From the NCBI GenBank assembly GCA_006969905.1, contig CP030887.1, positions 3,150,730 to 3,214,729 on the forward strand: a DNA stretch of 64,000 nt, in the 5' to 3' direction. Below are positions 43,233 to 51,911 of this stretch, one piece after another; positions within the stretch are counted from its first letter, which is position 1, and each line of letters opens with the position of its first letter. A program made the translations under genes and the position numbers. The stretch is from Balneolaceae bacterium. Lineage in GTDB: Bacteria > Bacteroidota > Rhodothermia > Balneolales > Balneolaceae. A model generated the notes under the pieces. The model saw nothing but the letters and a program-made list of their open reading frames with translations, ran no database searches and was not told where the DNA came from.

Positions 43233-44723
43233 TTAACCTCCCGGCGTAATTACTATGGTTTGAATGGCCTTTCCATCTATGGCTATATATCTGTTTTCGC
43301 CATTCAGCTGCAGTTGCATTCCCCTGGGCTCTTCACTTTGGTTTAAAACAACTACGGCTATGCTTTCATCCGGATTTTGAACTGCAGTTACTAGAAGTCC
43401 TTCAGCGGACTGGCTGTGACCAATCCTCACAGCTCCGGGCCTTATATACCTGCTGAAATGTGCCATGGTGTAATAAAGTGGTGTGAAGTATACTTCATCA
43501 TTTTCAGGGTCAACTATAACCGGTGCCAGGCACCAGTTTTTTGCCCAATTAGGTCCGCCCTGACGATCCAGCACCATGTTCCAGTCTATCCAGCCATCTA
43601 CCCAATTATTTAGCGTACCGATCATATCACGTGCATATCTATATACCGGCACATATTTGGGGTGAAGGTATTTTCTTTCCTCAGGAGCCCAATCCCAGCC
43701 CCAATCGGTTGCTTCTTTCGACCAGTACCAGGCATCATCTTTCCAAACGGGAACCTCAGCATCGGCTGTTGCTTCTGTTTGTATGAGGTGCTTATCCGGA
43801 GCTGCTTTCTTTGCATATCGAAGCGCTTCTGGGAATACATCATAAGTACTCCCATACCAATGTACTGCTGTTCCATCGTAGTACCTGGCAGCTTCCTCAT
43901 CACCATACATCGCATCCACCCACTCAATCAATTCATGATCCCTGTTCTGGTCATAACCCAGGATTTTTATATCATGGCCATCCTTCTCCAGTTGAGGGCC
44001 CAGGTGGTTCTTAACAAACTCATTCATTTCTTCGGGGGTAAAGTGCATGCTTTCCCAGTTGCTGTCGTTACCCAAAGGCTCATTTTCGACTGTGATACCC
44101 CAAACTTCGATACCTTCTTGTTTGTAGGCATCCAGGTATTTGGAGAAGAAAAGTGCCCATGTATCATAATATTCGGGGAGCAACTTGCCTCCCTTCCAAT
44201 CCTTGTTGTCTTTCATCCAGGGTGGAGCTGTCCACGGAGATGAGATAATTTTGAAACCATCCTTAGATACCGCCATCGCATCTTTAATCATTGGGATCAG
44301 GTCATCTCTGTCCTCATCAATTGAAAAATTACTGAGTGTTAAATCTCTTTCCGGTGCATAGGAGTAGTTACCTAGTGAAAAGTCGCTTGAATTGATATGG
44401 GTTCTTGTTAGCGAATACCTTGCTCCCGATTCTCCGAAATAGGCTTCAATAATTTTATCCCTGTTCTCTTTGCTAACCTGGTTCAGTAAATAGGCAGAGG
44501 CCTCTGTGAAAGAACCTCCAAATCCTGTGATCTCCTGGTATCTTTCATCAGGATTAATACTAATCTCAACAACTTGATCAACCTCCGGGAAGCTTTCCAA
44601 TTTGGATAACTGGTTCCCTTTTGCAGAAGTCTCATATACTTCAATATCAAATTTATCTGCACTGTTACAACTTACTGCGGCCATTATGATGAAAAGAAGG
44701 ATATAGTGAGAGGTTAACTTCAT
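43233..44723 (-). CDS. GH30 glucosidase lipoprotein
   Basis: A 496-residue lipoprotein (lipobox AVSC, Cys19). The TIM barrel has acid/base Glu215 in TVENEP and nucleophile Glu317 in LIQTEAT, with ITGFGGSFTEASA and SPWTAPPWM segments typical of GH30. A C-terminal beta-sandwich follows (about 415-496). GH30 of laminarin loci cleave beta-1,6 side branches or beta-1,3/1,6 glucosyl links; that specificity is inferred from context. It lies eight bases after the GH17-type lipoprotein. Confidence 0.9.
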   Translation of the reverse strand: MKLTSHYILLFIIMAAVSCNSADKFDIEVYETSAKGNQLSKLESFPEVDQVVEISINPDERYQEITGFGGSFTEASAYLLNQVSKENRDKIIEAYFGESGARYSLTRTHINSSDFSLGNYSYAPERDLTLSNFSIDEDRDDLIPMIKDAMAVSKDGFKIISSPWTAPPWMKDNKDWKGGKLLPEYYDTWALFFSKYLDAYKQEGIEVWGITVENEPLGNDSNWESMHFTPEEMNEFVKNHLGPQLEKDGHDIKILGYDQNRDHELIEWVDAMYGDEEAARYYDGTAVHWYGSTYDVFPEALRYAKKAAPDKHLIQTEATADAEVPVWKDDAWYWSKEATDWGWDWAPEERKYLHPKYVPVYRYARDMIGTLNNWVDGWIDWNMVLDRQGGPNWAKNWCLAPVIVDPENDEVYFTPLYYTMAHFSRYIRPGAVRIGHSQSAEGLLVTAVQNPDESIAVVVLNQSEEPRGMQLQLNGENRYIAIDGKAIQTIVITPGG

Positions 44724-44731
44724 GGATTATC

Positions 44732-46036
44732 TCAGTTACTATGCGCCGCCTGGATTTCTTCTTCAGTAGGCGGTACCAGTACAGTTTTCATAAGCTCATC
44801 CAGGTCTCCGTCAAAAGTTTTGGTGATAGGCTTGCCGTCTCGTGTCAAGCCCTCAAACACTCCTGCATCTACCATATCCCAAAGCGGATATTTTGCCTGT
44901 GACTGTAAATTGATCAAGCCAAAATGATTTTCAGATCCAAGTTGGTTAGCAGCATCTTTCCATTTCTCATCAAATGCCTCGAAATAGAATACAGACACAT
45001 TATTTTCATCGGACCACTCACGGATTAACTCATGGAAGCGTCCCATTTTAAACTCATCCGTTGCCCGCGATCCATCCGGCCCGTAATATCCATTTGAAAT
45101 GGTTGCCCAGCCTGTTTCACCAATGTGTACGGGTTTGTCGACACCCAGGCTTTTCATATAATCAACCACACTTTGGTATTGCGAAACAGAATACTCCAAT
45201 GAGCGCTGGAGTGCGGCTTCTATCTTTTCTTCATTAGAAAGGCCTTCTTCCTCTTCAGGAACACCCCAGAAAACCGGGTTATAATGAGTATCATGCATTG
45301 GGTAAGTGTGCATGGAAATAAAATCAACCGCTTTGATTAATTCATTAAGGTCTTCCTTGTGATATTCGGTTCCACCCCCTCCCCAGGAAGCAAAGTTATC
45401 AGAGCTGGTAATCCATAGTGTTTCAGGCAGCTTGCCATCCTTTTTTAAGCCCTGCAGGTGGTTCACCCATCTCAGAATAATGCCCGGCTCTACCCAATAC
45501 TCTGTTTGCCAATGAACCATTGCTTCGTTACCAACTGCAATAATTTTTACGATATCGGGATATTTATTTGCTAATGCAGCAGCCCTGTCTATCTCGCCTG
45601 CATTTCTAGGACTGTCTTCATCACGAATTCTTTCTGGTTCATCCGTCCATGCATTCTTTGCGTCAATCCATGCACCCAGCATTACATACATTTCAAAATC
45701 AGGATCTTCTTCTTTCAATTCCCGGATGGCTTTCAGAAGCCGGGGTACAGCATCCAAATAAACATTGTATGTTCTTATCAGTTTAATACCCATCGCCTCC
45801 AGTATGAGCATGTCTTCCTTTAACTCAGCCACAGTAGGCACTATATCTCTTGTTATTTCGCGATACCCGCTGTACGAAATTGCCTGGTACTCAGGATTTC
45901 CTAAAATTTCCTCAGCAGTTATGTTAGTTGAACTCATACTTTTTTTAGATTGATTAGAACAAGCGATTAATAATCCGGTAGCTAATACAGCTGTCAAAAA
46001 AATGGTGGTTTTGATTCTATGTGTGGATTTTTTCAT
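44732..46036 (-). CDS. GH17-type lipoprotein
   Basis: A 434-residue lipoprotein (lipobox LIAC, Cys26), so it faces the periplasm or cell surface. Acid/base Glu171 in AVGNEAMVHW and nucleophile Glu307 in HIGETGW match GH17. The frame is open to 46084, but the ATG at 46036 starts directly at the signal sequence and is used here. It is the largest of the three GH17-type proteins, with an extra segment after the FISMHTYPMHD strand. It probably trims glucan before import. Confidence 0.87.
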   Translation of the reverse strand: MKKSTHRIKTTIFLTAVLATGLLIACSNQSKKSMSSTNITAEEILGNPEYQAISYSGYREITRDIVPTVAELKEDMLILEAMGIKLIRTYNVYLDAVPRLLKAIRELKEEDPDFEMYVMLGAWIDAKNAWTDEPERIRDEDSPRNAGEIDRAAALANKYPDIVKIIAVGNEAMVHWQTEYWVEPGIILRWVNHLQGLKKDGKLPETLWITSSDNFASWGGGGTEYHKEDLNELIKAVDFISMHTYPMHDTHYNPVFWGVPEEEEGLSNEEKIEAALQRSLEYSVSQYQSVVDYMKSLGVDKPVHIGETGWATISNGYYGPDGSRATDEFKMGRFHELIREWSDENNVSVFYFEAFDEKWKDAANQLGSENHFGLINLQSQAKYPLWDMVDAGVFEGLTRDGKPITKTFDGDLDELMKTVLVPPTEEEIQAAHSN

Positions 46037-46052
46037 TTGTTCGGTCTTTTTT

Positions 46053-49000
46053 TTATCTGAGATATTTATCCCGTAGGGATACACTTATTCGTTGTATTTG
46101 CCCGGACCTGGAGAATATTTTCCCCGAAGTTTCCGCATCAACTTTTAGCCCGTTTAGCTGACGGGTACTTCCATCTGTAAATTTGATATTGATGCCGTCC
46201 TCTTCAGCTGTTGTATATGAAACCGGAACCTGGCAGTATGTGAAAGCAATTGAGCCTTCTTCTAAATCCATATTTTGTGTTTCAGCGGCAAGCGTTTTAT
46301 AACTGAAGACTTCTTCGCTGTTTAAAAACTCGCCCGACTTAAGCAGGAAAGGTTTAAAGCAAAGTTGTCCTTCATTAACCTCTAATCCCAATTCCCCAAA
46401 GCGTACAAGGACATCCTCTTTTACCTGCCCGGTCATGCCTGGCTGCTGAGCACCCCGATGTTGCGGAGTGTGAGAGTATGCATCAGTTGGGAATGCCCCG
46501 TAAAGCCCGGGAGATTTGTGAACTCCAATTCCCTCAGCAATTTCATCAAAATGTTGGGCTAGCGAAGAGAAATTCTTTTCATCTGCCCCTTCATCACTGG
46601 CTTTCTTGCAAACTTCATAAACAGCGAGATAAAGCTTGGAAACCATGTGCCAGTAAATTGATCCCAATCCCTCATAACCAAAGAAAGTGCCCGACCTGCC
46701 GGTAAAAGCCTTGTGATTGAAAACTTCTTCAAAAATCCGGAGAACCAGCTTCTCTTCTTTTTCAACCAATTCAGCATAGCCCGTTTCTTTCAATCCATCC
46801 AGGGCTGTATTTAAATCAACAGCATTCTTGAAATTCCCATTAAAGTGGTAGCCGCCTTTTACATCCCTGATAATAATGCTGAAATTTTGATCATCAATTA
46901 GCTTCTTCAGAAGTATCGATTCCTGGACACTTTCTTCAGGGATATTATTTCGCTCTAAAAACCCGGCCAAATCTTTATTTGGATAAAGCAGGTAGCTTTG
47001 CTGGTCTTCGCGATAAAGAGCACTGCTTTTCAGGGCATCTAAAAGAGCCACTGCCTCCTGTGTGTTTAAGTAGCCTGAGCTAAGGGCAGCAACCTGGCCC
47101 TCCAGCATCTCATCCAGGTAGGAAATGGAAATACCGCTATCATCCAGGCTCATCAGGTTATAGGCATGGTACAGTTTGTCATCCCTCTTGTTAGCACGGA
47201 TGGAATGTTCCATGTAAGTAAGCGCCATTTCAATGAGTGATGAAATATCAGACGTTTTTAACCCTTGTGATTCGCCACTAAAACCTGAATCGTAGACTTT
47301 TTCCCTGTATGTACTACCTGCAATTCCAAGTCCTTCAGTTACCCGCTTCCTGTCCGCATCGTTGATATCGGCGTCCAGCAGTGATTGGTTCTCCGCTAAT
47401 ACTTCGCTAATGGCATAGAATAACTCTGCGACTTCTTTCGATACGGTAACCTCGTCCAGTTCTGTTTTTGAAACTATTGGCTCAAAAAATTTCAAAAACC
47501 TTCTCAGATAGTAAAGTGTAACCATCGAAACACCATTACCCACTAACGCATTGTTTGCATCATTCCACTCTGGCCGCTGAGTATTCATCCATATTCCGGC
47601 TTCAGGTATAAAATTTGAAACCTTCGCCAAAAGGGTTACCAGAATTTTTTCAATGAAATTTACATGATGAATTTCTTCTTTTTTGCTTGAAAGCAGCGCG
47701 CCATCTGCACCTTTTTCATCTACCTGGTCTCTTATTCGCCGATCCGACTCTTCATCAAAATCAATGGTGTTTTTCGGGTCTTTGGCAATATCTTCGTATT
47801 TCTTTATCCGGTACGGTACATTTGCGTAAACGAATAACTCTTTACTGAAAAGCCGCTCCAGTTCTCCCGGTTTATGGTTATGGTAAAATTCCAGGAATTT
47901 CAGCAGGTAAATAATCTGATGATCTCCCCAGTAACCAATATATGACCATGGGTCATCGGGTTCTATAATTTCCCAATCAAACCCGCCTTTGGTTACCCTG
48001 TAAGGATTATAGCCATCAAAAGTAGTAGCATTCAGGAACTTGAAGATCATACCCTCCATAAACTCAGGATAGGAATGAGCCAGGGCTTCCCAGTTTTGGA
48101 AGATATCGCGCCAGTTGCCTTCGTAATCTAAGATCTTTGACCCGTCAACTTCACTCCGTGTATTAATAGAAAATTTGTTCCAGGGCCGGCTTGGATCACC
48201 ATGCCTTCTGCTGAATTTTAAGGGCAGGTATTCTTTGGATAACCTGAGTAAATCCGGATCTTCCGTTTTTGATAACAGCTCATCTAATTCCGGTTTATCA
48301 AACTGATCACTTAGTTCTTTAAAAAATGCTTCATTGTTGTTGAATAAACTATTGTTGGCATTTCTTATGTATCGGGCAAAATCTTTTTTGTCGATGTTGT
48401 AGTTATCATCAAAAATCCCTCCCCTCATGATATTGAACAATACATTTGAGAAGTGACGGCTGTCTCCGAGGGAATCACGCGTTTTTTGAAGGCCATCGGA
48501 AGCAGCAACTAATGCAATCAACTTATCAGTGCCAACAGAGATATCATCTTTTACCTGCTTTTCTAAATCTGCATTGTGCTTAATGGACTCATTTAACCTG
48601 ATAACTTCCGCATGATTCAGGTTTACATTGGCAACTATAATCCATTTTTTTTCTGAGCCGGATTCTAATTGCAATGAAGCCTCTACAAAGTAAGCCCCCT
48701 TTTCTCCCTTTATGTCTTCTTCCTGATTGGTTTCTTTTCTTTTTCTGAAATTCTCCAGCTGTTGAGAGGAAAGCAGGTATTTTGGATTTTCCAATCCCAT
48801 CGACCAAACTACATTTGTCTTTAAGGCTTCACTCGGCTCTGCTTTATCAACAATAATGGCACTTAAAGCGAAAACGCCTAATCCGGTATCGGCTACCAAT
48901 TCACTTCTTTTGTAAGCATCAACCAGGTTACTTGCCCTGGTCTGTAAATCACTGCTCACGCCATACGGCATAACGTTTTGGATACCATCCAGTACTGTTA

Positions 49001-49502
49001 CCTCGACAGTTTGATCAGAATGGTTAGATAACGAGGCCGTTTTTATAAAACCGAACTCATCACTTGAACTCCACTGGTAATAAAAAGTTAAGCCAAGATC
49101 ATGGTTTACTTCCTCGAACCGGACTTTATCACCAAATTTATTCTTGTAAAGGTTCCTGGTAAATTCAAATCGCTCACAATCAACTGTTGAGAAGGGTTCC
49201 CAGATTAATTCCCTGCTATCCTGTTTAATGCGGACTATCGTTTTGCTACCTGTAGTATGGTTTAGTTCGTGAAGCTTATCAACCGTATAGTAAGGGAACA
49301 GTGAGTATTCAGGATTTTTTCTGCCGGCAGTTAATCCCCCGTTACTTGATATGAACATCCAGTGATCAGAATCACTTACAACGCTCATCAAAAATGGCCG
49401 GATGGAATCGAAACCAGAAATACGATAGAACTTCTCTCCGTCAATGGTTACCGATTGCAATGTAGATGCTTTGTTTTCTGATATTGAAGAGGTGCCTGAC
49501 AC
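46053..49502 (-). CDS. beta-1,3-glucan phosphorylase, GH149/GH94-type
   Basis: A 1149-residue cytosolic protein without a signal peptide. An N-terminal beta-sandwich with ISSNGGLTAGRKNPEYSLFPYY precedes a long alpha/alpha barrel. The catalytic Asp648 is in PEWNDANNALVGNG, the motif of disaccharide and oligosaccharide phosphorylases; HHVNFIEKI and SYTHTPQHRGAQQPG are further barrel landmarks. The length is far above GH94 cellobiose phosphorylases (about 800) and fits GH149, whose members phosphorolyse beta-1,3-oligoglucans to glucose-1-phosphate. It saves one ATP per bond compared with hydrolysis. The choice of GH149 over GH94 is from length and context. Confidence 0.85.
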   Translation of the reverse strand: MSGTSSISENKASTLQSVTIDGEKFYRISGFDSIRPFLMSVVSDSDHWMFISSNGGLTAGRKNPEYSLFPYYTVDKLHELNHTTGSKTIVRIKQDSRELIWEPFSTVDCERFEFTRNLYKNKFGDKVRFEEVNHDLGLTFYYQWSSSDEFGFIKTASLSNHSDQTVEVTVLDGIQNVMPYGVSSDLQTRASNLVDAYKRSELVADTGLGVFALSAIIVDKAEPSEALKTNVVWSMGLENPKYLLSSQQLENFRKRKETNQEEDIKGEKGAYFVEASLQLESGSEKKWIIVANVNLNHAEVIRLNESIKHNADLEKQVKDDISVGTDKLIALVAASDGLQKTRDSLGDSRHFSNVLFNIMRGGIFDDNYNIDKKDFARYIRNANNSLFNNNEAFFKELSDQFDKPELDELLSKTEDPDLLRLSKEYLPLKFSRRHGDPSRPWNKFSINTRSEVDGSKILDYEGNWRDIFQNWEALAHSYPEFMEGMIFKFLNATTFDGYNPYRVTKGGFDWEIIEPDDPWSYIGYWGDHQIIYLLKFLEFYHNHKPGELERLFSKELFVYANVPYRIKKYEDIAKDPKNTIDFDEESDRRIRDQVDEKGADGALLSSKKEEIHHVNFIEKILVTLLAKVSNFIPEAGIWMNTQRPEWNDANNALVGNGVSMVTLYYLRRFLKFFEPIVSKTELDEVTVSKEVAELFYAISEVLAENQSLLDADINDADRKRVTEGLGIAGSTYREKVYDSGFSGESQGLKTSDISSLIEMALTYMEHSIRANKRDDKLYHAYNLMSLDDSGISISYLDEMLEGQVAALSSGYLNTQEAVALLDALKSSALYREDQQSYLLYPNKDLAGFLERNNIPEESVQESILLKKLIDDQNFSIIIRDVKGGYHFNGNFKNAVDLNTALDGLKETGYAELVEKEEKLVLRIFEEVFNHKAFTGRSGTFFGYEGLGSIYWHMVSKLYLAVYEVCKKASDEGADEKNFSSLAQHFDEIAEGIGVHKSPGLYGAFPTDAYSHTPQHRGAQQPGMTGQVKEDVLVRFGELGLEVNEGQLCFKPFLLKSGEFLNSEEVFSYKTLAAETQNMDLEEGSIAFTYCQVPVSYTTAEEDGINIKFTDGSTRQLNGLKVDAETSGKIFSRSGQIQRISVSLRDKYLR

Positions 49503-49563
49503 GAATTTATTTGATATGACTTGGTTAGTATTGAATGTGTTAGCTTATTATTGCTATGAAAGG

Positions 49564-50394
49564 TTACTCCGGTGCATAAACCCGGATATAATCAACCAGC
49601 ATGGTTTGCGGAAATGGAGTATTGCTATTGGGTGGCCCTACGAATGTTCCACCTACAGCCACATTTAGTATGATGTAAAAGGTATTGTCATTGAAAACCC
49701 ATTCACCGTTTACATCATCCGGGGTGATCTCGTTATACATCACATCATCCACGAAATATTTGATGGAATTTGGGCTCCACTCAATGGCAAATACATAAAA
49801 CCCGGTATCAAACCTGGCATTTGTTAATTCATACCTGTCCGTAACTGCCTGGCCTGCAGAGTAGCCGGGGCCATGCACACTGCCATGGATAATGGTAGGC
49901 TCCTGCCCCCTGTATTCCATAATGTCTATTTCACCAATTTGCGGCCAGATAACGGTACCTTCTGAATCGTCTCCCAACAACCAGAAAGCCGGCCAGATGC
50001 CTTGCCCGAATGGAAGCTGAATGCTGGCTTCATATCGCCCATAGGTTCGTTCAAATATGCCCTTAGTTAGAATTCTGGCAGATGTATAGTCAGAGCCTTC
50101 AAATGATTCCTGGCGGGCAGTTATCTCCAGCATACCATCTTTCACCCTTATGTTTTCAGCCCGATCTGTATAGTATTGCTGCTCATTGTTGCCCCAGCCG
50201 GGAAGCCCGATTTCCTCACCGGTACCTATATCAAAAATCCATTTTTCACTATCTGGGGCTCCATCTGTATTGAATTCATCCTGCCAGACTAACTTTGTAA
50301 ATGGATTGTCCGGTTCAGAATTATCAGTGGTACAACTTGATATGAATAACACTAAGGTTACCAGGGTTACTATTCCAAAAAAATGCTTTCTCAT
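49564..50394 (-). CDS. GH16 laminarinase lipoprotein
   Basis: A 276-residue lipoprotein (lipobox SSC, Cys21). The GH16 active-site motif is GEIDIMEY: Glu155 nucleophile, Asp157, Glu160 acid/base. LVWQDEFN at the start, YGRYEASIQLP and WPAFWLLG before the motif, and the terminal VDYIRVY strand are typical of endo-beta-1,3-glucanases (GH16_3). It should cut laminarin at the cell surface or in the periplasm. It sits between the binding lipoprotein and the phosphorylase genes. Confidence 0.93.
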   Translation of the reverse strand: MRKHFFGIVTLVTLVLFISSCTTDNSEPDNPFTKLVWQDEFNTDGAPDSEKWIFDIGTGEEIGLPGWGNNEQQYYTDRAENIRVKDGMLEITARQESFEGSDYTSARILTKGIFERTYGRYEASIQLPFGQGIWPAFWLLGDDSEGTVIWPQIGEIDIMEYRGQEPTIIHGSVHGPGYSAGQAVTDRYELTNARFDTGFYVFAIEWSPNSIKYFVDDVMYNEITPDDVNGEWVFNDNTFYIILNVAVGGTFVGPPNSNTPFPQTMLVDYIRVYAPE

Positions 50395-50480
50395 TCTTTT
50401 CCTTACAATTTTAGCTTTACTGACTTACTAAACTGAGCCCCCTTTGGAAGAGGGATATCAGCTTTGCCTGACTATCAGAA

Positions 50481-51893
50481 TTAGTTCTTATAGAAGTAAA
50501 TATTGTCTACATAAATATTTGAAATTGTGTTGTCGGAGATAAAGAATAGCAGCCCAATCTCTGAACGATCATTCAGCCCTGTAAAGCTTGAAAGAGGTAT
50601 ATCCAAACCTACCGACCATTGCCCTTCCGGTAACACATTGCTGTTAAGCGTATAGCTTCCTGACGTTTCCCCATTACCAACAGAATTTAACAGCTGAAGC
50701 CGGATAAAATCGCCCGGATCAACCGGTTCATTTACAAAAATATCCACATGCAGGTGGGTCATCTCGGTTGCATCAATTGGGGATACATTTTGAAACATCC
50801 CAATACCAACAAAATTCAACTGTGTATAATTGATGATTCTGTTACCGTTTACGTTCACATCTCCTCCACCTTCGCCTGTACCGCCGAGCGTGGTTTGTCC
50901 ATCACCATTGAAGAATCCATTGTAATAATCAACTGGAACATTGGTATATCCATCACTGAATATTGAGATTACGTTGCCGGCATCTCTGGTAGGGGTTGGT
51001 GCAAGATTTACTGAAGTAACATTAATAGAACCTTCTGCATTGACGTCACCCAACTGTGCGGTAATGGTAGAACTACCTTCGCCAACAATCGTAACTCCAT
51101 TTTCATCAATGTTAGCAACAGATGTATTTGTTGAGTTAAATGTAAAGTAGTTAGTTGATGCATTAACGGTTACATCCCCCCTTTCAACTGTGTTAACAGT
51201 AACTCCAACTCCATTAAAGTTTAAATTCTGCCCAACAAATACTGCGCCGGTATCATCACGGGCATCATTAATAAATGGCCTTAATTGCGCGATAGTTGAT
51301 AGATTCTCAAACTTTAATTCGTCAATCCAAAATGTATATCCATCATTATTTTCAGGGCCTTCTGCAAACCAGAACATTCCTGATTCCTGGGTAAGTCTTG
51401 AAGCATCCGGAAATGGAATGATGAACTTCTCCCATCCTGTGGAAATACGAAGATTACTTATACTCACCTGGAATTCATTGCCTTCAAAATCCTGACCGAA
51501 ACCTATTTCATTAATTGTAGCAGCTTTAGTAGCCTTTGCATAAAATGTGAGTGCATTATAACCCGTAAGATCTCTTCCTCCATTAAGGTCTTTGAAAATT
51601 GCACCAGCGTATGCTCCTCCCGGGTCTCCAAAGTTTGGAACATCGAATCGCATTGAGGCACTGCTATTATCAAATGTAGTTTGATTATCTACTGAAAAAG
51701 CAGTCTGCTTTGAATCTGCAAATGGTAAATATTCCAGGCCGGAGCTAAACCCGTCAATAAAGACGTTTGGGCTTTGTGTAAAACCGGGCTCGCTTAAACC
51801 ATCTACTGAGCGCTCGCATCCAGCTAATATAATTAGTGCAACTAAACCGGCACCTAACAATCGATTCATGTTATTCAAATAAAAATTTTTCAT
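50481..51893 (-). CDS. surface glycan-binding lipoprotein
   Basis: A 470-residue lipoprotein (lipobox LAGC, Cys26). Residues 45-200 form a carbohydrate-binding-like jelly roll (SSASMRFDVPNFG, LTFYAKATKAATI, FWIDELKFENL). A bacterial Ig-like Big2 segment follows (about 225-295). The C-terminal module (about 300-470, ending IYVDNIYFYKN) matches the two outer modules of the T9SS CBM protein in this operon. No catalytic residues were seen. It occupies the place that SusE/SusF-like binding proteins hold in other loci, but it lacks their sequence. A second start nine codons in (51869) is possible. Confidence 0.78.
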   Translation of the reverse strand: MKNFYLNNMNRLLGAGLVALIILAGCERSVDGLSEPGFTQSPNVFIDGFSSGLEYLPFADSKQTAFSVDNQTTFDNSSASMRFDVPNFGDPGGAYAGAIFKDLNGGRDLTGYNALTFYAKATKAATINEIGFGQDFEGNEFQVSISNLRISTGWEKFIIPFPDASRLTQESGMFWFAEGPENNDGYTFWIDELKFENLSTIAQLRPFINDARDDTGAVFVGQNLNFNGVGVTVNTVERGDVTVNASTNYFTFNSTNTSVANIDENGVTIVGEGSSTITAQLGDVNAEGSINVTSVNLAPTPTRDAGNVISIFSDGYTNVPVDYYNGFFNGDGQTTLGGTGEGGGDVNVNGNRIINYTQLNFVGIGMFQNVSPIDATEMTHLHVDIFVNEPVDPGDFIRLQLLNSVGNGETSGSYTLNSNVLPEGQWSVGLDIPLSSFTGLNDRSEIGLLFFISDNTISNIYVDNIYFYKN

Positions 51894-51911
51894 TTATCTA
51901 TCTCGCTTAGT

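Noticed and set aside
46053-49502. Plain GH94 cellobiose phosphorylase
   Set aside because: The chain is about 350 residues longer than GH94 cellobiose phosphorylases, and all neighbours concern beta-1,3-glucan. GH149-type is preferred, although a profile search is needed to settle it.
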